Shown in pieces: positions 19,120 to 28,585 of a stretch of 64,000 nt of DNA. Within the stretch, counting starts at the first letter, position 1; every line of letters begins with the position of its first letter. Both the position numbers and the translations under genes were made by a program. Source of the stretch: Clostridiales bacterium (GTDB lineage: Bacteria; Bacillota; Clostridia; Peptostreptococcales; Anaerovoracaceae); assembly GCA_012841165.1 (NCBI GenBank), contig DUVF01000028.1, positions 1 to 64,000 of the forward strand, in the 5' to 3' direction. Below the pieces are notes generated by a model. That model was not told the origin of the DNA. It ran no database searches and was given only the letters and a program-made list of their open reading frames with translations.

Positions 19120-19602
19120 TTATTCATTTAAAACTCTGGACAAGACCTGCTCTTCCGCATCCTCAGGCATACAGCCGAGACACAGCGTAATCTCGCTGAT
19201 GAGGATCTGCTTCGCATTGGTCAGCATCTTTTTTTCGCCGGTCGAAAGCTTTTTTATCTGATCTGCCCGCAAAAGATTACGCACGACTTCCGCTACCTGA
19301 AAAATATCGCCTGTCTTAAGTTTTTCCATGTTCTCCCGATACCGGCGGTTCCAGTTGTCTGGCATGCTGCTCGACGGGCCTTCAAGCATGCTAAACAAAG
19401 GAGCTATCTCCTCCTCGCTTATGACAGAACGAATCCCGATCTCTTCCACATTGTGGACAGGGATCATAATCTTCATATCGCCGCCGGGAACACGCAAAAC
19501 AAAATATTCTTTGGTTTCACCAAGAATTTTCTTTTCCTCGACATCTTCGATAATACCGGCTCCATGCATCGGATATACAATTTTATCGCCAACTACGAAC
19601 AT
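19120..19602 (-). CDS. carD: CarD family transcription regulator
   Basis: CarD/CdnL proteins bind the RNA polymerase beta subunit and stabilise open complexes. The 160 aa protein has the N-terminal RID/Tudor-like domain (GDKIVYPMHGAGIIEDVEE, later IMIPVHNVEEIGIR) and a helical C-terminal DNA-binding domain with WNRRYRENMEKL. It is first in a run carD - PIN/TRAM - ispDF - proS. Two tandem sigma-A promoters lie upstream. SD GGAGG precedes the ATG by nine bases. Confidence 0.94.
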   Translation of the reverse strand: MFVVGDKIVYPMHGAGIIEDVEEKKILGETKEYFVLRVPGGDMKIMIPVHNVEEIGIRSVISEEEIAPLFSMLEGPSSSMPDNWNRRYRENMEKLKTGDIFQVAEVVRNLLRADQIKKLSTGEKKMLTNAKQILISEITLCLGCMPEDAEEQVLSRVLNE

Positions 19603-19625
19603 AAAAAAATGCCTCCAATGTAATC

Positions 19626-19655
19626 AGTATAATATACCGGATTTATTCATGTCAA
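19626..19655 (-). promoter_or_regulatory. carD promoter P2 (proximal)
   Basis: On the minus strand, a perfect -35 TTGACA (19650-19655) is separated by 18 bases from TATACT (19626-19631). The start of transcription would be about 10-20 bases upstream of the SD of carD. Confidence 0.7.
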
Positions 19656-19670
19656 GTAGGCAAAATTGTC

Positions 19671-19699
19671 ATATTATCATAAGGTCTATCTGCTGTCAA
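19671..19699 (-). promoter_or_regulatory. carD promoter P1 (distal)
   Basis: A second perfect TTGACA (19694-19699) lies 17 bases before TAATAT (19671-19676) on the minus strand. With P2 this gives the carD operon two promoters in tandem, 45 bases apart. Confidence 0.6.
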
Positions 19700-19759
19700 C
19701 AAGAAAAGCAAAAACTCTCAGATTGCAAAAACTCAGGTGTCGTATCCTGATTAAGATGT

Positions 19760-21139
19760 CTACCGGCGCAGCAGTGCAACAGCTGAACGAAGGTCAGTCA
19801 AGCCTATCAGTTCTATTTTTTTGACTATATCGGCCAGGCGAGCATAATTTTTTTGCGGCAGCAAGATCCTTGAAAATCCCAGTCGGGCTGCCTCACCGAC
19901 GATTTTATCGGCATTCATGACCATGCGCAGTTCACCAGTCAACCCGATCTCTCCGATGGCCAGCGTGGAGCGTTCATAAGACTTTCCTTTGTGTCCGGAG
20001 ACGATCGCCAGCGCTACTGCCAGGTCGACAGAGGGACAGTCGGCTTTGATTCCGCCGACCACATTGACATAGACATCATGGTCGGACAGAGAGATACCGG
20101 CTTTACGGTCGAGCACCGCCAGTATCATATTCAAGCGTGCGGTTTCAACGCCGATAGCCGTCCGCCTCGGAAAGCCAATTCCTACAGGAGATGTCAACGC
20201 CTGAATCTCAAGCAGGAAGGGGCGAGTGCCCTCAAAGATACCGGTCGTGATCGATCCGGCCGGCTGTTCGTGAATGTCCTCCAGAAAACTTGCCGACAGA
20301 TTGGGAATCTCAACCAGACCGGATGCATTCATATCAAAGGCACCGATTTCACTGGTGGTTCCGAAACGATTTTTATGAGCCCGCAGGATGCGCAATTCCC
20401 GGTCGCGTTCGCCGGTAAACTGCAGTACACAATCAACCAGGTGCTCTATGATTTTGGGGCCGGCCAGATCTCCGCTCTTTGTTACATGCGCGACAATGAA
20501 GATAGGGACATTGCAACCCTTGCCGTAGTTCATCAGACGGGCGGCGCAGGCTCGCACCTGGCCAACGCTGCCGGGGGCCTGTGTCAGATCGGCACTGTAC
20601 ATGGTCTGGATCGAATCGATTATCAAAAAAGCCGGCTTCAGTTTTTCCGCCGCGGCCAGCGCCAAATCAAGATTGGTTTCGGCAAGGATATACAACTCAG
20701 CCGTTGATTCCCGACAGACCCGGTCACTGCGTATGCGAATCTGTTCTTCCGATTCTTCTCCGGTAACATAGAGCACCGGCCCGTTTTGCTTTCCGATACA
20801 AGCCGCCGCTTGCAAAATCAGCGTTGATTTTCCAATGCCCGGTTCTCCGGAAATCAACGTCAAAGAACCTTGCACCAAGCCACCGCCCAGCACCCGGTTA
20901 AGTTCACCGATGCCGGTATTGATCCGGCTGTGTTCTCCTGATCGGATCTCGTGCAGTTGTCTCGGGACAGGCGTTTTTCCAGCCATAGCGCTACGGCTGC
21001 GTGTTTCGTCATGCACATCAACGACCGTTTCTTCAACCATCGTATTCCAGGCACCGCAAATACATTGACCCGACCATTTGGGACTTTCGTAGCCGCATTG
21101 CTGGCAGACGAAAACCGTGCGCGCTTTATTTTTTGCCAT
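19760..21139 (-). CDS. radA: DNA repair protein RadA (Sms)
   Basis: RadA is a RecA-like hexameric helicase that acts in recombination and branch migration. The 459 aa protein has the N-terminal zinc finger CQQCGYESPKWSGQCICGAW, the RecA core with Walker A GEPGIGKST, the RadA-specific KNRFG motif, and the C-terminal Lon-protease-like domain (VNVVGGIKADCPSVDLAVAL). All hallmarks are intact. It precedes the carD promoters and is separated from the upstream EF-G paralogue by a terminator. Confidence 0.96.
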   Translation of the reverse strand: MAKNKARTVFVCQQCGYESPKWSGQCICGAWNTMVEETVVDVHDETRSRSAMAGKTPVPRQLHEIRSGEHSRINTGIGELNRVLGGGLVQGSLTLISGEPGIGKSTLILQAAACIGKQNGPVLYVTGEESEEQIRIRSDRVCRESTAELYILAETNLDLALAAAEKLKPAFLIIDSIQTMYSADLTQAPGSVGQVRACAARLMNYGKGCNVPIFIVAHVTKSGDLAGPKIIEHLVDCVLQFTGERDRELRILRAHKNRFGTTSEIGAFDMNASGLVEIPNLSASFLEDIHEQPAGSITTGIFEGTRPFLLEIQALTSPVGIGFPRRTAIGVETARLNMILAVLDRKAGISLSDHDVYVNVVGGIKADCPSVDLAVALAIVSGHKGKSYERSTLAIGEIGLTGELRMVMNADKIVGEAARLGFSRILLPQKNYARLADIVKKIELIGLTDLRSAVALLRR

Positions 21140-21183
21140 CAGTAACGCCTTTCTCCTTGTAAACCGGCAGTCATATTTCCAGA

Positions 21184-21216
21184 AAACGCTGCTACAGAGG
21201 AACTGCAGCAGCGTTT
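21184..21216 (-). terminator. terminator of the EF-G paralogue gene
   Basis: Ten-base perfect arms at 21184-21193 and 21207-21216 enclose a 13-base loop; on the minus strand the right arm ends in a short U-run (GTTTTCT). It lies between the EF-G-like stop and the radA start. Confidence 0.65.
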
Positions 21217-21261
21217 ATCTTTCAGCAGGGATTCACTTATACATACCGTCCGATACGGCTT

Positions 21262-23217
21262 TTATTCCGCTTCTTTTTGTGCCTCAGCGATGATCTTCTC
21301 CGCCATATGCGCCGGTACTTCTTCATAGCGCTCAAATTCCATGGTGAAACTGCCTCTGGCCTGAGTCATTGAGCGAAGCACAATCGCGTATTTGAACATC
21401 TCCGCCTGCGGCACCTCAGCGATAACTTTCTGGCCGCCGCCCACCTGGGGCTCCATGCCGAGTATCTTGCCGCGACGCTTATTCATGTCTCCCATTATGT
21501 CTCCCATGTACTCATCGGGCACTGTGACTTCAACATGCATAACAGGCTCGAGCAAGATCGGTTTCGCTTCGCTGATGCCTTTTTTAAAGGCCAGGCTGGC
21601 GGCGATCTTAAACGCCATTTCGTTGGAGTCTACATCGTGATAGGAGCCATCATAGAGCACCGCTTTCACATTGACGACCGGATAGCCGGCCAGGGGACCC
21701 TTTTCGAGACATTCGCGCAAGCCTTTTTCGACGGCCGGCACATAATTCTTCGGAACAGAACCGCCGAACAGCTCTTCTGAAAACTCGAAGTGTTCCTGAG
21801 AAGGTGAAAATCTGATATGCACATCGCCGTACTGCCCGGCACCGCCGGTCTGTTTTTTATGCTTGCCTTGCACATCGGAGCTGCCTTTGATCGTTTCGCG
21901 ATAGGGAATACGCATATCGACAGAATCGACCTCGACCCCGTATTTTTCTTTCAGCTTCGCCGCGATGATGCTGATTTGAATCTCACCCTGCGCGCCGATT
22001 AAAGTCTGATGTGTTTCCGCGTTCCGGGTCATTATGAATGAAGGATCTTCCTCCATCAACTTGGTCAGACCGGTGCCGATCTTGTCCTCGTCGCCTTTGG
22101 CTTTCGGTTCGATCGCCATAAAAAGCGAAGGTTGGGGGAAATTGATCGGAGGATATTCGATATAATCTGCTTTATCGCAGAGCGTGTCACCCGTCTGGGT
22201 ATATTGGAGCTTAGATGCCGCTACGATATCACCGGCTACCACCTTATCCGTTTCAATTTGATTCTTACCGCGCAGGAAGAATAGCGAACTCAATTTCTCC
22301 GCTTTTTCTGCCCGGGTATTATAGAGTTCGGCGCCCTGGCTAAGTATTCCGGAAGCGACCTTCAAGAGAGATATCTTGCCAACGAAGGGGTCGGCAATGG
22401 TTTTAAACACAAAGGCAGAAGCCGGCAGGCCGGAATCGCACTTTCTCTCGATCGGTTCATCGTCAGCGTCAACGCCTTTGAATACCAGGCCGTCAGCCGG
22501 AGAGGGAACATACTTAATCAGAGCTTCAAGCAACTCATTGATGCCCTGCCCTTCCGTCACGCTGCCGCTCATTAACGGAGCGATCGAACCGGAAGCAATG
22601 CCGTCGAGCAAACCTTTATTAAATTCTTCATCGGTGAAAGGTTCGCCGCTGAAGTATTTTTCCATCAGCTCTTCATCGTTCTCTGCTATCGCCTCATTGA
22701 GGGCTTCCTTAACGTCTTCGCCGATCGGTTCGGTTATAGGAACGACAGAGGTTCCAAATTTAGCCTTGATTTCACCAATCACCTTTTCGAGATCAACATT
22801 TTCTTTGTCGATTTTATTGACAAAGAAGATGACCGGTGTGTGGTGTTCTTTACAGGAATTCCAGGCTTTTTCTGTTCCGACCTGGACGCCGGCGGAAGCA
22901 TCAACGATCAGAATAGCCGCTTCGACAGCGCGAAGAGCGGAATTGACTTCACCGACGAAATCGAAATAACCCGGGGTATCTACAAAATTGATTTTGACCT
23001 TTTTATATTCCACAGGTACCATCGATGCGCTGATCGAATAGCCTTTGTCGATCTCCATTTTATCGTAATCGGAAACCGTGCTGCCTTCCTCCACTTTTCC
23101 CAGCCGCTTAAGCACGCCGGTCGCCATCAGCGCCGCTTCCAGGAACGTTGTTTTACCGCAGCCCCCGTGTCCTACCAGCGCGACGTTTCTGATCGATTCA
23201 GTAGTAAAACCTTTCAT
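21262..23217 (-). CDS. elongation factor G-like GTPase (paralogue)
   Basis: A 651 aa translational GTPase with the five-domain EF-G layout: GTPase domain 1-260 (G1 GHGGCGKT, G4 NKID), then domains II-V ending in MGDIMGDMNKRRGKILGME. It is shorter than canonical EF-G (about 690 aa). The G3 motif is DTPGYFDF, so the catalytic His after DTPG is replaced by Tyr84, and the switch I sequence is unlike QERGITI. This is the FusA2-like paralogue found in many Clostridia and Actinobacteria. A main fusA is expected elsewhere in the str operon. Its role may be in recycling, stress or antibiotic protection; none is proven here. Confidence 0.88.
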   Translation of the reverse strand: MKGFTTESIRNVALVGHGGCGKTTFLEAALMATGVLKRLGKVEEGSTVSDYDKMEIDKGYSISASMVPVEYKKVKINFVDTPGYFDFVGEVNSALRAVEAAILIVDASAGVQVGTEKAWNSCKEHHTPVIFFVNKIDKENVDLEKVIGEIKAKFGTSVVPITEPIGEDVKEALNEAIAENDEELMEKYFSGEPFTDEEFNKGLLDGIASGSIAPLMSGSVTEGQGINELLEALIKYVPSPADGLVFKGVDADDEPIERKCDSGLPASAFVFKTIADPFVGKISLLKVASGILSQGAELYNTRAEKAEKLSSLFFLRGKNQIETDKVVAGDIVAASKLQYTQTGDTLCDKADYIEYPPINFPQPSLFMAIEPKAKGDEDKIGTGLTKLMEEDPSFIMTRNAETHQTLIGAQGEIQISIIAAKLKEKYGVEVDSVDMRIPYRETIKGSSDVQGKHKKQTGGAGQYGDVHIRFSPSQEHFEFSEELFGGSVPKNYVPAVEKGLRECLEKGPLAGYPVVNVKAVLYDGSYHDVDSNEMAFKIAASLAFKKGISEAKPILLEPVMHVEVTVPDEYMGDIMGDMNKRRGKILGMEPQVGGGQKVIAEVPQAEMFKYAIVLRSMTQARGSFTMEFERYEEVPAHMAEKIIAEAQKEAE

Positions 23218-23279
23218 ATACCGAAACCTCCTCTTAAGGGTTAAATTAGAACAAAAGCGGCCTCCACCGCAGTGCTACA

Positions 23280-23323
23280 AGTATATCATTTCTACTATGG
23301 AATGGCAAAATTTTTTTGCCATT
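23280..23323 (-). promoter_or_regulatory. promoter of the EF-G-like gene with overlapping palindrome
   Basis: On the minus strand TTGCCA (23303-23308), 17 bases, then TATACT (23280-23285) form a good sigma-A promoter. A perfect 10-base inverted repeat, AATGGCAAAA at 23301-23310 and TTTTGCCATT at 23314-23323, covers the -35 box. This looks like an operator. It also lies just after asnS, but no U-run follows it on the minus strand. Confidence 0.6.
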
Positions 23324-23341
23324 GCCTACCGCATAATATTA

Positions 23342-24760
23342 TTAAAAGCTTGCTGTTTTAGGCGTCCGCGGGAAGGGCAGAACATCGCGTATATTGCTCA
23401 TCCCCGTAATATACATTATGATGCGCTCGAAACCCAGGCCATAGCCGGAATGCTTGACTCCGCCGTATTTGCGCAGATCGAGATACCACCGGTAGTCTTC
23501 TTCTTTCAGATCAAACTCCCGGATGCGGCTTATCAACTGGTCGTAGCGCTCCTCGCGCTGACTGCCGCCGACGATCTCGCCAACGCCGGGCACCAGCAGA
23601 TCCATCGCCGCCACCGTTTTTCCGTCTTCGTTCTGCCGCATGTAAAAGGCTTTGATCTCTTTTGGATAATCTGTCACGAATACCGGTTTCTGGAAAATCT
23701 TCTCCGTCAAGTAGCGTTCGTGTTCGGTTTGCAGGTCGATTCCCCATTCGACAGGATATTGGAAGTCTACACCGGCCTTCTTAAGCAGTTCAATCGCCTC
23801 GGTGTAGCTAACGCGAGCGAAGTCAGCTTCCACTATGCGGGTCAGCCGCTCGATCAAGCCCTTATCGATAAAGGAATTGAAAAATTCCATCTCCTGCGGG
23901 GCATTCTCCAAAACATAACGGATGACATATTTGATCATCGCTTCCGCCAAAACCATATTATCGGCCAGGTCGGCAAATGCTACCTCCGGTTCGATCATCC
24001 AAAATTCAGACGCGTGTCTGGCAGTGTTGGAGTTTTCCGCCCGGAAAGTCGGGCCAAAAGTATAGACGCGCCCAAAGGCCAGCGCAAAGGCCTCTGCTTC
24101 AAGCTGCCCCGAGACCGTCAGATTCGTCTCTTTACCAAAAAAATCTTCCGAATAGTCGACGCTGCCATCATCGCAGCGCGGCGGATCGATCGGATCGAGC
24201 GTGGTCACCCGGAACATTTCACCAGCGCCTTCACAGTCACTGCCGGTGATGATAGGCGTGTGAACATAGACAAAGCCATTTTCATTGAAGAAACTGTGCA
24301 ACGCAAACGCTACCAGCGAACGCACCCGAAAGACTGCTGAAAAAGTATTGCTGCGCGGTCGCAGATGTGCAATCTCACGAAGAAACTCCAGACTGTGGCG
24401 TTTTTTTTGCAGTGGATAATCGACCGCCGAAGGGGCCTCTGTCTTGATGTCCGCTGCCTTAATCTCGAAAGGCTGAGGGCTGCCCGGTGTCATTTCCAAC
24501 CGGCCCCGAACAGTTAATCCGGTAGCGATGGCAAGCTTGCTGATGTCGGCGAAATCCGCCAGTTTATCCTGTTCGTAAACTACCTGCAATGATTTGAAGC
24601 TGCTGCCATCGTTGATTTCGATGAAGCCGAAACGATTGGATGCCCGGTTGGTGCGAATCCAGCCGTTGACAACCAGCTCCTTGCCGGCAAAAACTTCAGG
24701 ATCCTGAAAAATCTGGCTGATTCGGACGGTTGTTCCGACCGGATTCTGATTCATGTTCAT
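23342..24760 (-). CDS. asnS: asparaginyl-tRNA synthetase
   Basis: This class IIb synthetase charges tRNA-Asn. The 472 aa protein has an N-terminal OB-fold anticodon domain ([21 protein letters not shown]), motif 2 in [21 protein letters not shown] and motif 3 in [15 protein letters not shown]. The residues after motif 2 follow the AsnRS rather than AspRS pattern. The ATG at 24760 follows CGGAG by eight bases and lies 20 bases after lysS ends, so both are probably one transcript. Confidence 0.95.
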   Translation of the reverse strand: MNMNQNPVGTTVRISQIFQDPEVFAGKELVVNGWIRTNRASNRFGFIEINDGSSFKSLQVVYEQDKLADFADISKLAIATGLTVRGRLEMTPGSPQPFEIKAADIKTEAPSAVDYPLQKKRHSLEFLREIAHLRPRSNTFSAVFRVRSLVAFALHSFFNENGFVYVHTPIITGSDCEGAGEMFRVTTLDPIDPPRCDDGSVDYSEDFFGKETNLTVSGQLEAEAFALAFGRVYTFGPTFRAENSNTARHASEFWMIEPEVAFADLADNMVLAEAMIKYVIRYVLENAPQEMEFFNSFIDKGLIERLTRIVEADFARVSYTEAIELLKKAGVDFQYPVEWGIDLQTEHERYLTEKIFQKPVFVTDYPKEIKAFYMRQNEDGKTVAAMDLLVPGVGEIVGGSQREERYDQLISRIREFDLKEEDYRWYLDLRKYGGVKHSGYGLGFERIIMYITGMSNIRDVLPFPRTPKTASF

Positions 24761-24780
24761 GATAATATCTCCGGCTGAAA

Positions 24781-26307
24781 TTAAAGCGGTTTCATGGTCG
24801 GGAAAAGAATGATGTCGCGAATGCTCGGCGAGTTCGTCAAAAGCATGATCACCCGATCTATTCCAATGCCCAGACCGCCAGTCGGCGGCATGCCGACTTC
24901 CAGCGCTGTTACGAAATCTTCGTCCATCGGATGAGCTTCATCGTCGCCCTCGTCCAGTTGTTCCTGCTGCTCTTTGAAACGATTAAACTGGTCGATCGGA
25001 TCATTCAACTCCGAAAAGGCATTCGCGATTTCCCAGGTATTGATATAGGCTTCGAAGCGCCGGGTAATTCGGGGATCATCCGGATCGCGCTTCGCCAGCG
25101 GAGAAATCTCTACCGGATGGCCGATGATGAAGACCGGTCCTTCAAGATAATCTTCGCAATATTCTTCAAACAACTCGGCAATCACCAGGCCGCGGGTCAT
25201 CTTCTGCCAATCTTCGAGATTGTGCTTTTTGGCGATTTTTCTTGCTTCCTCGTCGGTTTGGATCTCTTCGAAATCAACGCCGACCCACTCCTTGACGGCA
25301 TCCTGCATCGTCAGGCGTTTCCAGGGCGGGGTCAGATCGAAGGTCTTTCCCTGATACTCGATGACCATTGTGCCCAATACATTCTGTGCTGCCGTAGCGA
25401 TGACGTTTTCCGTAATGTCGATCATGTCTTCCATGTCGCCGTAGGCTTGATACAGTTCCATTGAAGTAAACTCAGGATTGTGGTTCTTATCCATGCCTTC
25501 GTTGCGGAACATCTTGCCCATCTCGTAGACCCTGTCCAGGCCGCCCACGATCAGGCGCTTAAGGAACAATTCATTGGAGATCCGCAGTTTCAGGTCAATA
25601 TCCAGGGTATTGTGATACGTGTTGAACGGGCGGGCATTAGCGCCGCCGGCAATGGTGGTCAAAATGGGCGTATCAACTTCCAGAAAACCCCTGTCTTCCA
25701 GATATTTTTTGATTTCTTTGATGATGCGGGTGCGCATGACAAAGGTATTGCGAACTTCGGGATTGACGATCAGATCGATATAGCGCTGACGGTAGCGCAT
25801 GTCCATATCCTTTAATCCATGCCATTTATCCGGCAGCGGATGCAGGGATTTGGCCAGCAGTACCAGCTTGTGGCATTTGATCGAAATCTCACCGTGACGG
25901 GTGCGGAAAACTTCGCCCGTCAACCCGACCTGGTCGCCCAGATCATAAGTCAGAAAATATTCGTACTCTTCCGGTCCGATCGCATCCTGACGGACATAGA
26001 CCTGAATACGCCCCTGTTTATCCTGAATGTCTATGAACGAAGCTTTGCCCATTTGGCGTTTTGCCATGATCCGGCCAGCTATCGATACTTCTTTACCTTC
26101 TTTTTCTTCGAAGTTATCCTTGATATCACCGCTGTGATCTGTCACATCCCAAGTCTCGATAATATATGGGTTGCGGCCATCTGCCTGCAGCTTGGCGAGT
26201 TTCTCCCGCCGGATCCTTCTTTGCTCTGGCAAATCCAGTTCCATCTCATCACTGCGGTCTTCGGCTTCTGTCTGTGTTTGCATTTTAGTCTGGCTATCTT
26301 CGCTCAT
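24781..26307 (-). CDS. lysS: lysyl-tRNA synthetase, class II
   Basis: The 508 aa enzyme charges tRNA-Lys. It has the OB-fold anticodon domain (residues 60-160), motif 1 ([20 protein letters not shown]), motif 2 in [20 protein letters not shown] and motif 3 in [17 protein letters not shown]. The first 35 residues are a charged Gln/Glu-rich tail ([18 protein letters not shown]) not needed for catalysis. It follows greA by 43 bases, the usual greA-lysS order. Confidence 0.96.
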   Translation of the reverse strand: MSEDSQTKMQTQTEAEDRSDEMELDLPEQRRIRREKLAKLQADGRNPYIIETWDVTDHSGDIKDNFEEKEGKEVSIAGRIMAKRQMGKASFIDIQDKQGRIQVYVRQDAIGPEEYEYFLTYDLGDQVGLTGEVFRTRHGEISIKCHKLVLLAKSLHPLPDKWHGLKDMDMRYRQRYIDLIVNPEVRNTFVMRTRIIKEIKKYLEDRGFLEVDTPILTTIAGGANARPFNTYHNTLDIDLKLRISNELFLKRLIVGGLDRVYEMGKMFRNEGMDKNHNPEFTSMELYQAYGDMEDMIDITENVIATAAQNVLGTMVIEYQGKTFDLTPPWKRLTMQDAVKEWVGVDFEEIQTDEEARKIAKKHNLEDWQKMTRGLVIAELFEEYCEDYLEGPVFIIGHPVEISPLAKRDPDDPRITRRFEAYINTWEIANAFSELNDPIDQFNRFKEQQEQLDEGDDEAHPMDEDFVTALEVGMPPTGGLGIGIDRVIMLLTNSPSIRDIILFPTMKPL

Positions 26308-26350
26308 AGTCGTCCTCTTTTCCCATTTCCCGGCTGCTCGCCGGTTTCAT

Positions 26351-26824
26351 CTAACGGAATATGTCTATAATTTTGTAGCTGACCATACCGTCAGGTACAA
26401 CGATATCCACCTTGTCGCCCACTTTACGACCGATCAGTTGTTTGCCGACTTCTGATTCATTAGAGATCTTGCCTTCAAATGGATCTGCCTCGGTCGATCC
26501 GACAATTGAATATTCAACATCTTCTTTGGCTTTAAGATCCTTCAGCTTGACCTTCAAGCCAACACTAACGCTATCTGCCTTCAGGTTATCATGATCAATC
26601 ACCTTGGCGTTGCGCATTGTGTTTTCGAGCTTCATAATACGTTCTTCCAGTTCAGCCTGTTCATTTTTTGCCGAATCGTACTCAGAGTTCTCAGAAATAT
26701 CGCCATAGGAAATGGCTTCCTTAATGCGCTCCGCGACTTCCTTTCGTTTTACTGTTACCAGTTCGTCATATTCGGCGACAATGTTGTCATAACCTTCCTG
26801 GGTCAGCAAGATGACATCGGACAT
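26351..26824 (-). CDS. greA: transcription elongation factor GreA
   Basis: GreA enters the RNA polymerase secondary channel and stimulates cleavage of backtracked RNA. The 157 aa protein has the N-terminal coiled coil with the acidic tip (ISENSEYDSAKNEQAELEER) and the C-terminal FKBP-like domain (EVGKQLIGRKVGDKVDIVVP). The tip residues D and E typical of GreA are kept. GGAGG precedes the ATG at 26824. Confidence 0.95.
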   Translation of the reverse strand: MSDVILLTQEGYDNIVAEYDELVTVKRKEVAERIKEAISYGDISENSEYDSAKNEQAELEERIMKLENTMRNAKVIDHDNLKADSVSVGLKVKLKDLKAKEDVEYSIVGSTEADPFEGKISNESEVGKQLIGRKVGDKVDIVVPDGMVSYKIIDIFR

Positions 26825-26850
26825 GCTTGAGATCCTCCATTTCCGTCATA

Positions 26851-26877
26851 AAGAAGGCCAACATAGTTGCCCTTCTT
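26851..26877 (-). terminator. hairpin in the greA leader
   Basis: Arms AAGAAGGGCAAC and GTTGGCCTTCTT (minus strand) pair over eleven positions with one mismatch around a three-base loop, 27 bases upstream of the greA ATG. Only UAU follows, so it may be a weak terminator or an attenuator in front of greA. Confidence 0.4.
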
Positions 26878-26895
26878 CACTTGCCCTAATAAAGA

Positions 26896-26913
26896 CAGGC
26901 TTTTTCAAGCCTG
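26896..26913 (-). terminator. terminator after the DUF3842 gene
   Basis: On the minus strand CAGGCTT and AAGCCTG pair around a four-base loop and are followed by TCTTTATT. It lies 47 bases downstream of the DUF3842 stop and separates it from greA. Confidence 0.6.
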
Positions 26914-26959
26914 CATGCTCATTATATGCGGGTTATTCTACTATATGCCCCTTGAAAAG

Positions 26960-27370
26960 TCAAGCAATTGAGCGGACTGCTTCGATTGCCTCATCGATAT
27001 AGGCTGTCAGATTTTTTTCCACTATACCGATCACCTGAATGCCGCAGCGATTGACCGGCAACAATATCTTTTGCGCCGGACTGGCGCCGATCGCTGCCGC
27101 CATTGCCGGCGTCAACTCTCCCAGCATGGCATTAGCGGACAAAATGCCCAGTACTCCAACGATCACATCGACTTTAGATGCATTGAAAACAATCGCGTTT
27201 TCGCCTGTCGCGGCTTCATCCGCACCGGCTCTAAGCATCTGCGCAGTCGCCTCAGAATTGGTCCCCAAACCGACAACGGTCAGGTTGGGTAAGTCGGCCT
27301 GCTTGAGCTTTTCCACTATCGTCCGGCCGATACCGCCGCCCTGGCCGTCAACTACTGCGATACGCATCAT
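26960..27370 (-). CDS. DUF3842 family protein
   Basis: A 136 aa conserved protein of unknown function found in Clostridia. It starts with a Rossmann-like nucleotide-binding loop, VVDGQGGGIGRTIVEKL, and has a second Gly-containing strand (LTVVGLGTNSEAT). The fold suggests binding of a dinucleotide, but no catalytic residue set is recognised. Its start overlaps the stop of the kinase gene by four bases: ATG at 27370 or, with better SD spacing from GGAGG, the adjacent ATG at 27367. The pairing with a uridine kinase-like gene hints at nucleotide or cofactor metabolism. Confidence 0.85.
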   Translation of the reverse strand: MMRIAVVDGQGGGIGRTIVEKLKQADLPNLTVVGLGTNSEATAQMLRAGADEAATGENAIVFNASKVDVIVGVLGILSANAMLGELTPAMAAAIGASPAQKILLPVNRCGIQVIGIVEKNLTAYIDEAIEAVRSIA

Positions 27371-27936
27371 TGAACCTCCAGAATCATATCGCTGTTTGAG
27401 GCGATCTTATGTATTTCAAAGTATTCTTCTTCCATGGGAATCCACTCTCGCAAAAACTGACGGGCTCCCAGCCGACCGTTTCGTTCAAATATACGCCGCT
27501 GCTGTTCGGCGGGATCAACTCGCACAAATAACTTCAGGTCATAGGTTTTTTGCAGTTCAGGGTGCAGGCTATAAGCTCCTTCTATGATGTTCAATTTCTT
27601 AGGCTTGAACAGCCTGGCTTCTTCAAGCCGCTGTTTTTGGCAATCATATTTGCGGCAATAAAAGGGCTCTCCTTTTTTATAATTCTCAAGGATCTCCTGT
27701 TTCAGACGCAACCGATCGACCGGCCCGTTCTGGCTATCAATTGGGTTTTCTTTCCGAAGATCCAGCGGAATAAAATAGTCGTCTGTATGAAAGACATTAG
27801 CATCAAAATTTTGAGAAAGCCTCGCCGCCAAAGTCGTTTTTCCGGCGCCGCTTTGCCCGTCAATACCAATCAGAACATATTCGTTGGTCAGCAGCAGTTC
27901 TTCAATTCGAGCTATTAATTCAGGATCACTTGGCAC
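27367..27936 (-). CDS. uridine kinase-like P-loop protein
   Basis: A 189 aa P-loop kinase with Walker A GIDGQSGAGKTT, the acidic HTDDYFIPLDLR motif of uridine/phosphoribulokinase-like enzymes and the EGAYSLHPEL segment. These features place it with small uridine kinase-like proteins of Clostridia; the substrate (uridine, or another small molecule such as pantothenate) is not determined. It overlaps the ECF gene upstream by 11 bases and DUF3842 downstream by four, so the three are one operon. Confidence 0.85.
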   Translation of the reverse strand: MPSDPELIARIEELLLTNEYVLIGIDGQSGAGKTTLAARLSQNFDANVFHTDDYFIPLDLRKENPIDSQNGPVDRLRLKQEILENYKKGEPFYCRKYDCQKQRLEEARLFKPKKLNIIEGAYSLHPELQKTYDLKLFVRVDPAEQQRRIFERNGRLGARQFLREWIPMEEEYFEIHKIASNSDMILEVQ

Positions 27937-28459
27937 TCCCGGTCACTCCGGCTTTCCCTAATAATATTACGAGGGGCGGTAACAGCGCCAATTGGATGAT
28001 GATGCCCGGCAAAGCGTTGATAAAGGCGCCTGCCATAAAGATCTCCCAGCCAAACGGCATTCCCGCAGCCTTATAGAAGACAGCGGCCGCAAGTCCCCAC
28101 ACGATTCTACCACAAACCATGGCGACCGGCAACGCGATCAACAGCCTCTGCCGCTTATCCCGACCCGGCCGATAGAGCAAACCGCTGACCAGGCCGTAAG
28201 CCGCCAGCTCGAAAGCCATTGTCAGGGCGGTCGGAAACAGCGGAGGCATACCAAACAGCAAACTGCGCAGTAAAGGCAGAATAAAACCTAACATAGCGCC
28301 GGTGCGACCGCCGGCAATCAATCCGCAGAGCAAAACCGGAATGTGCATTAGTAACAGGCGGCTGCCCAAGGCTGGATTTTGAAAGGTCAAAAAGGGGAGC
28401 GCCAGCCCGGCTGCCAGGCACAGAGCGGCAAAAGTCAGGCGATAAGTTGATTTTTGCAT
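27926..28459 (-). CDS. ECF transporter substrate-binding (S) component
   Basis: A 177 aa integral membrane protein with about six hydrophobic segments. It follows the pattern of ECF S components: AALCLAAGLALPFL, the HIPVLLCGLIAGGRTGAMLG segment, and an extended hydrophobic C terminus. S components bind one vitamin or cofactor precursor and share a common energising module, which is not in this window. The substrate is not clear; pantothenate, folate precursors and queuosine precursors are possible. The ATG at 28459 follows GGAG by seven bases; a longer frame to 28507 runs into the leader hairpin and is rejected. Confidence 0.82.
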   Translation of the reverse strand: MQKSTYRLTFAALCLAAGLALPFLTFQNPALGSRLLLMHIPVLLCGLIAGGRTGAMLGFILPLLRSLLFGMPPLFPTALTMAFELAAYGLVSGLLYRPGRDKRQRLLIALPVAMVCGRIVWGLAAAVFYKAAGMPFGWEIFMAGAFINALPGIIIQLALLPPLVILLGKAGVTGSAK

Positions 28460-28579
28460 GTCAAACTCCTTAATCCGGATAATAAAACACGAAGGCTGCC
28501 TCCCCAAACGGAGAAACTTGCCTTCGTGGCATCGATTGATTGCCGGCTTCGACCGACACAGATCGGCTTCAGCCGATTC
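28460..28579 (-). ncRNA. structured leader with terminator hairpin before the ECF gene
   Basis: The 120-nt leader contains, in minus-strand order, a small hairpin ATCGGCT/AGCCGAT and a G+C-rich middle. Next comes a hairpin with 9-base perfect arms at 28488-28496 and 28520-28528 and a nested CTCC/GGAG helix. A U-rich run (TTTTATTAT) follows directly, then the SD and ATG. This is the layout of a transcription attenuator or riboswitch. It matches none of the TPP, FMN, THF, preQ1, cobalamin or SAM consensus motifs that I can recall. Confidence 0.55.
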
Positions 28580-28585
28580 TTTTTA

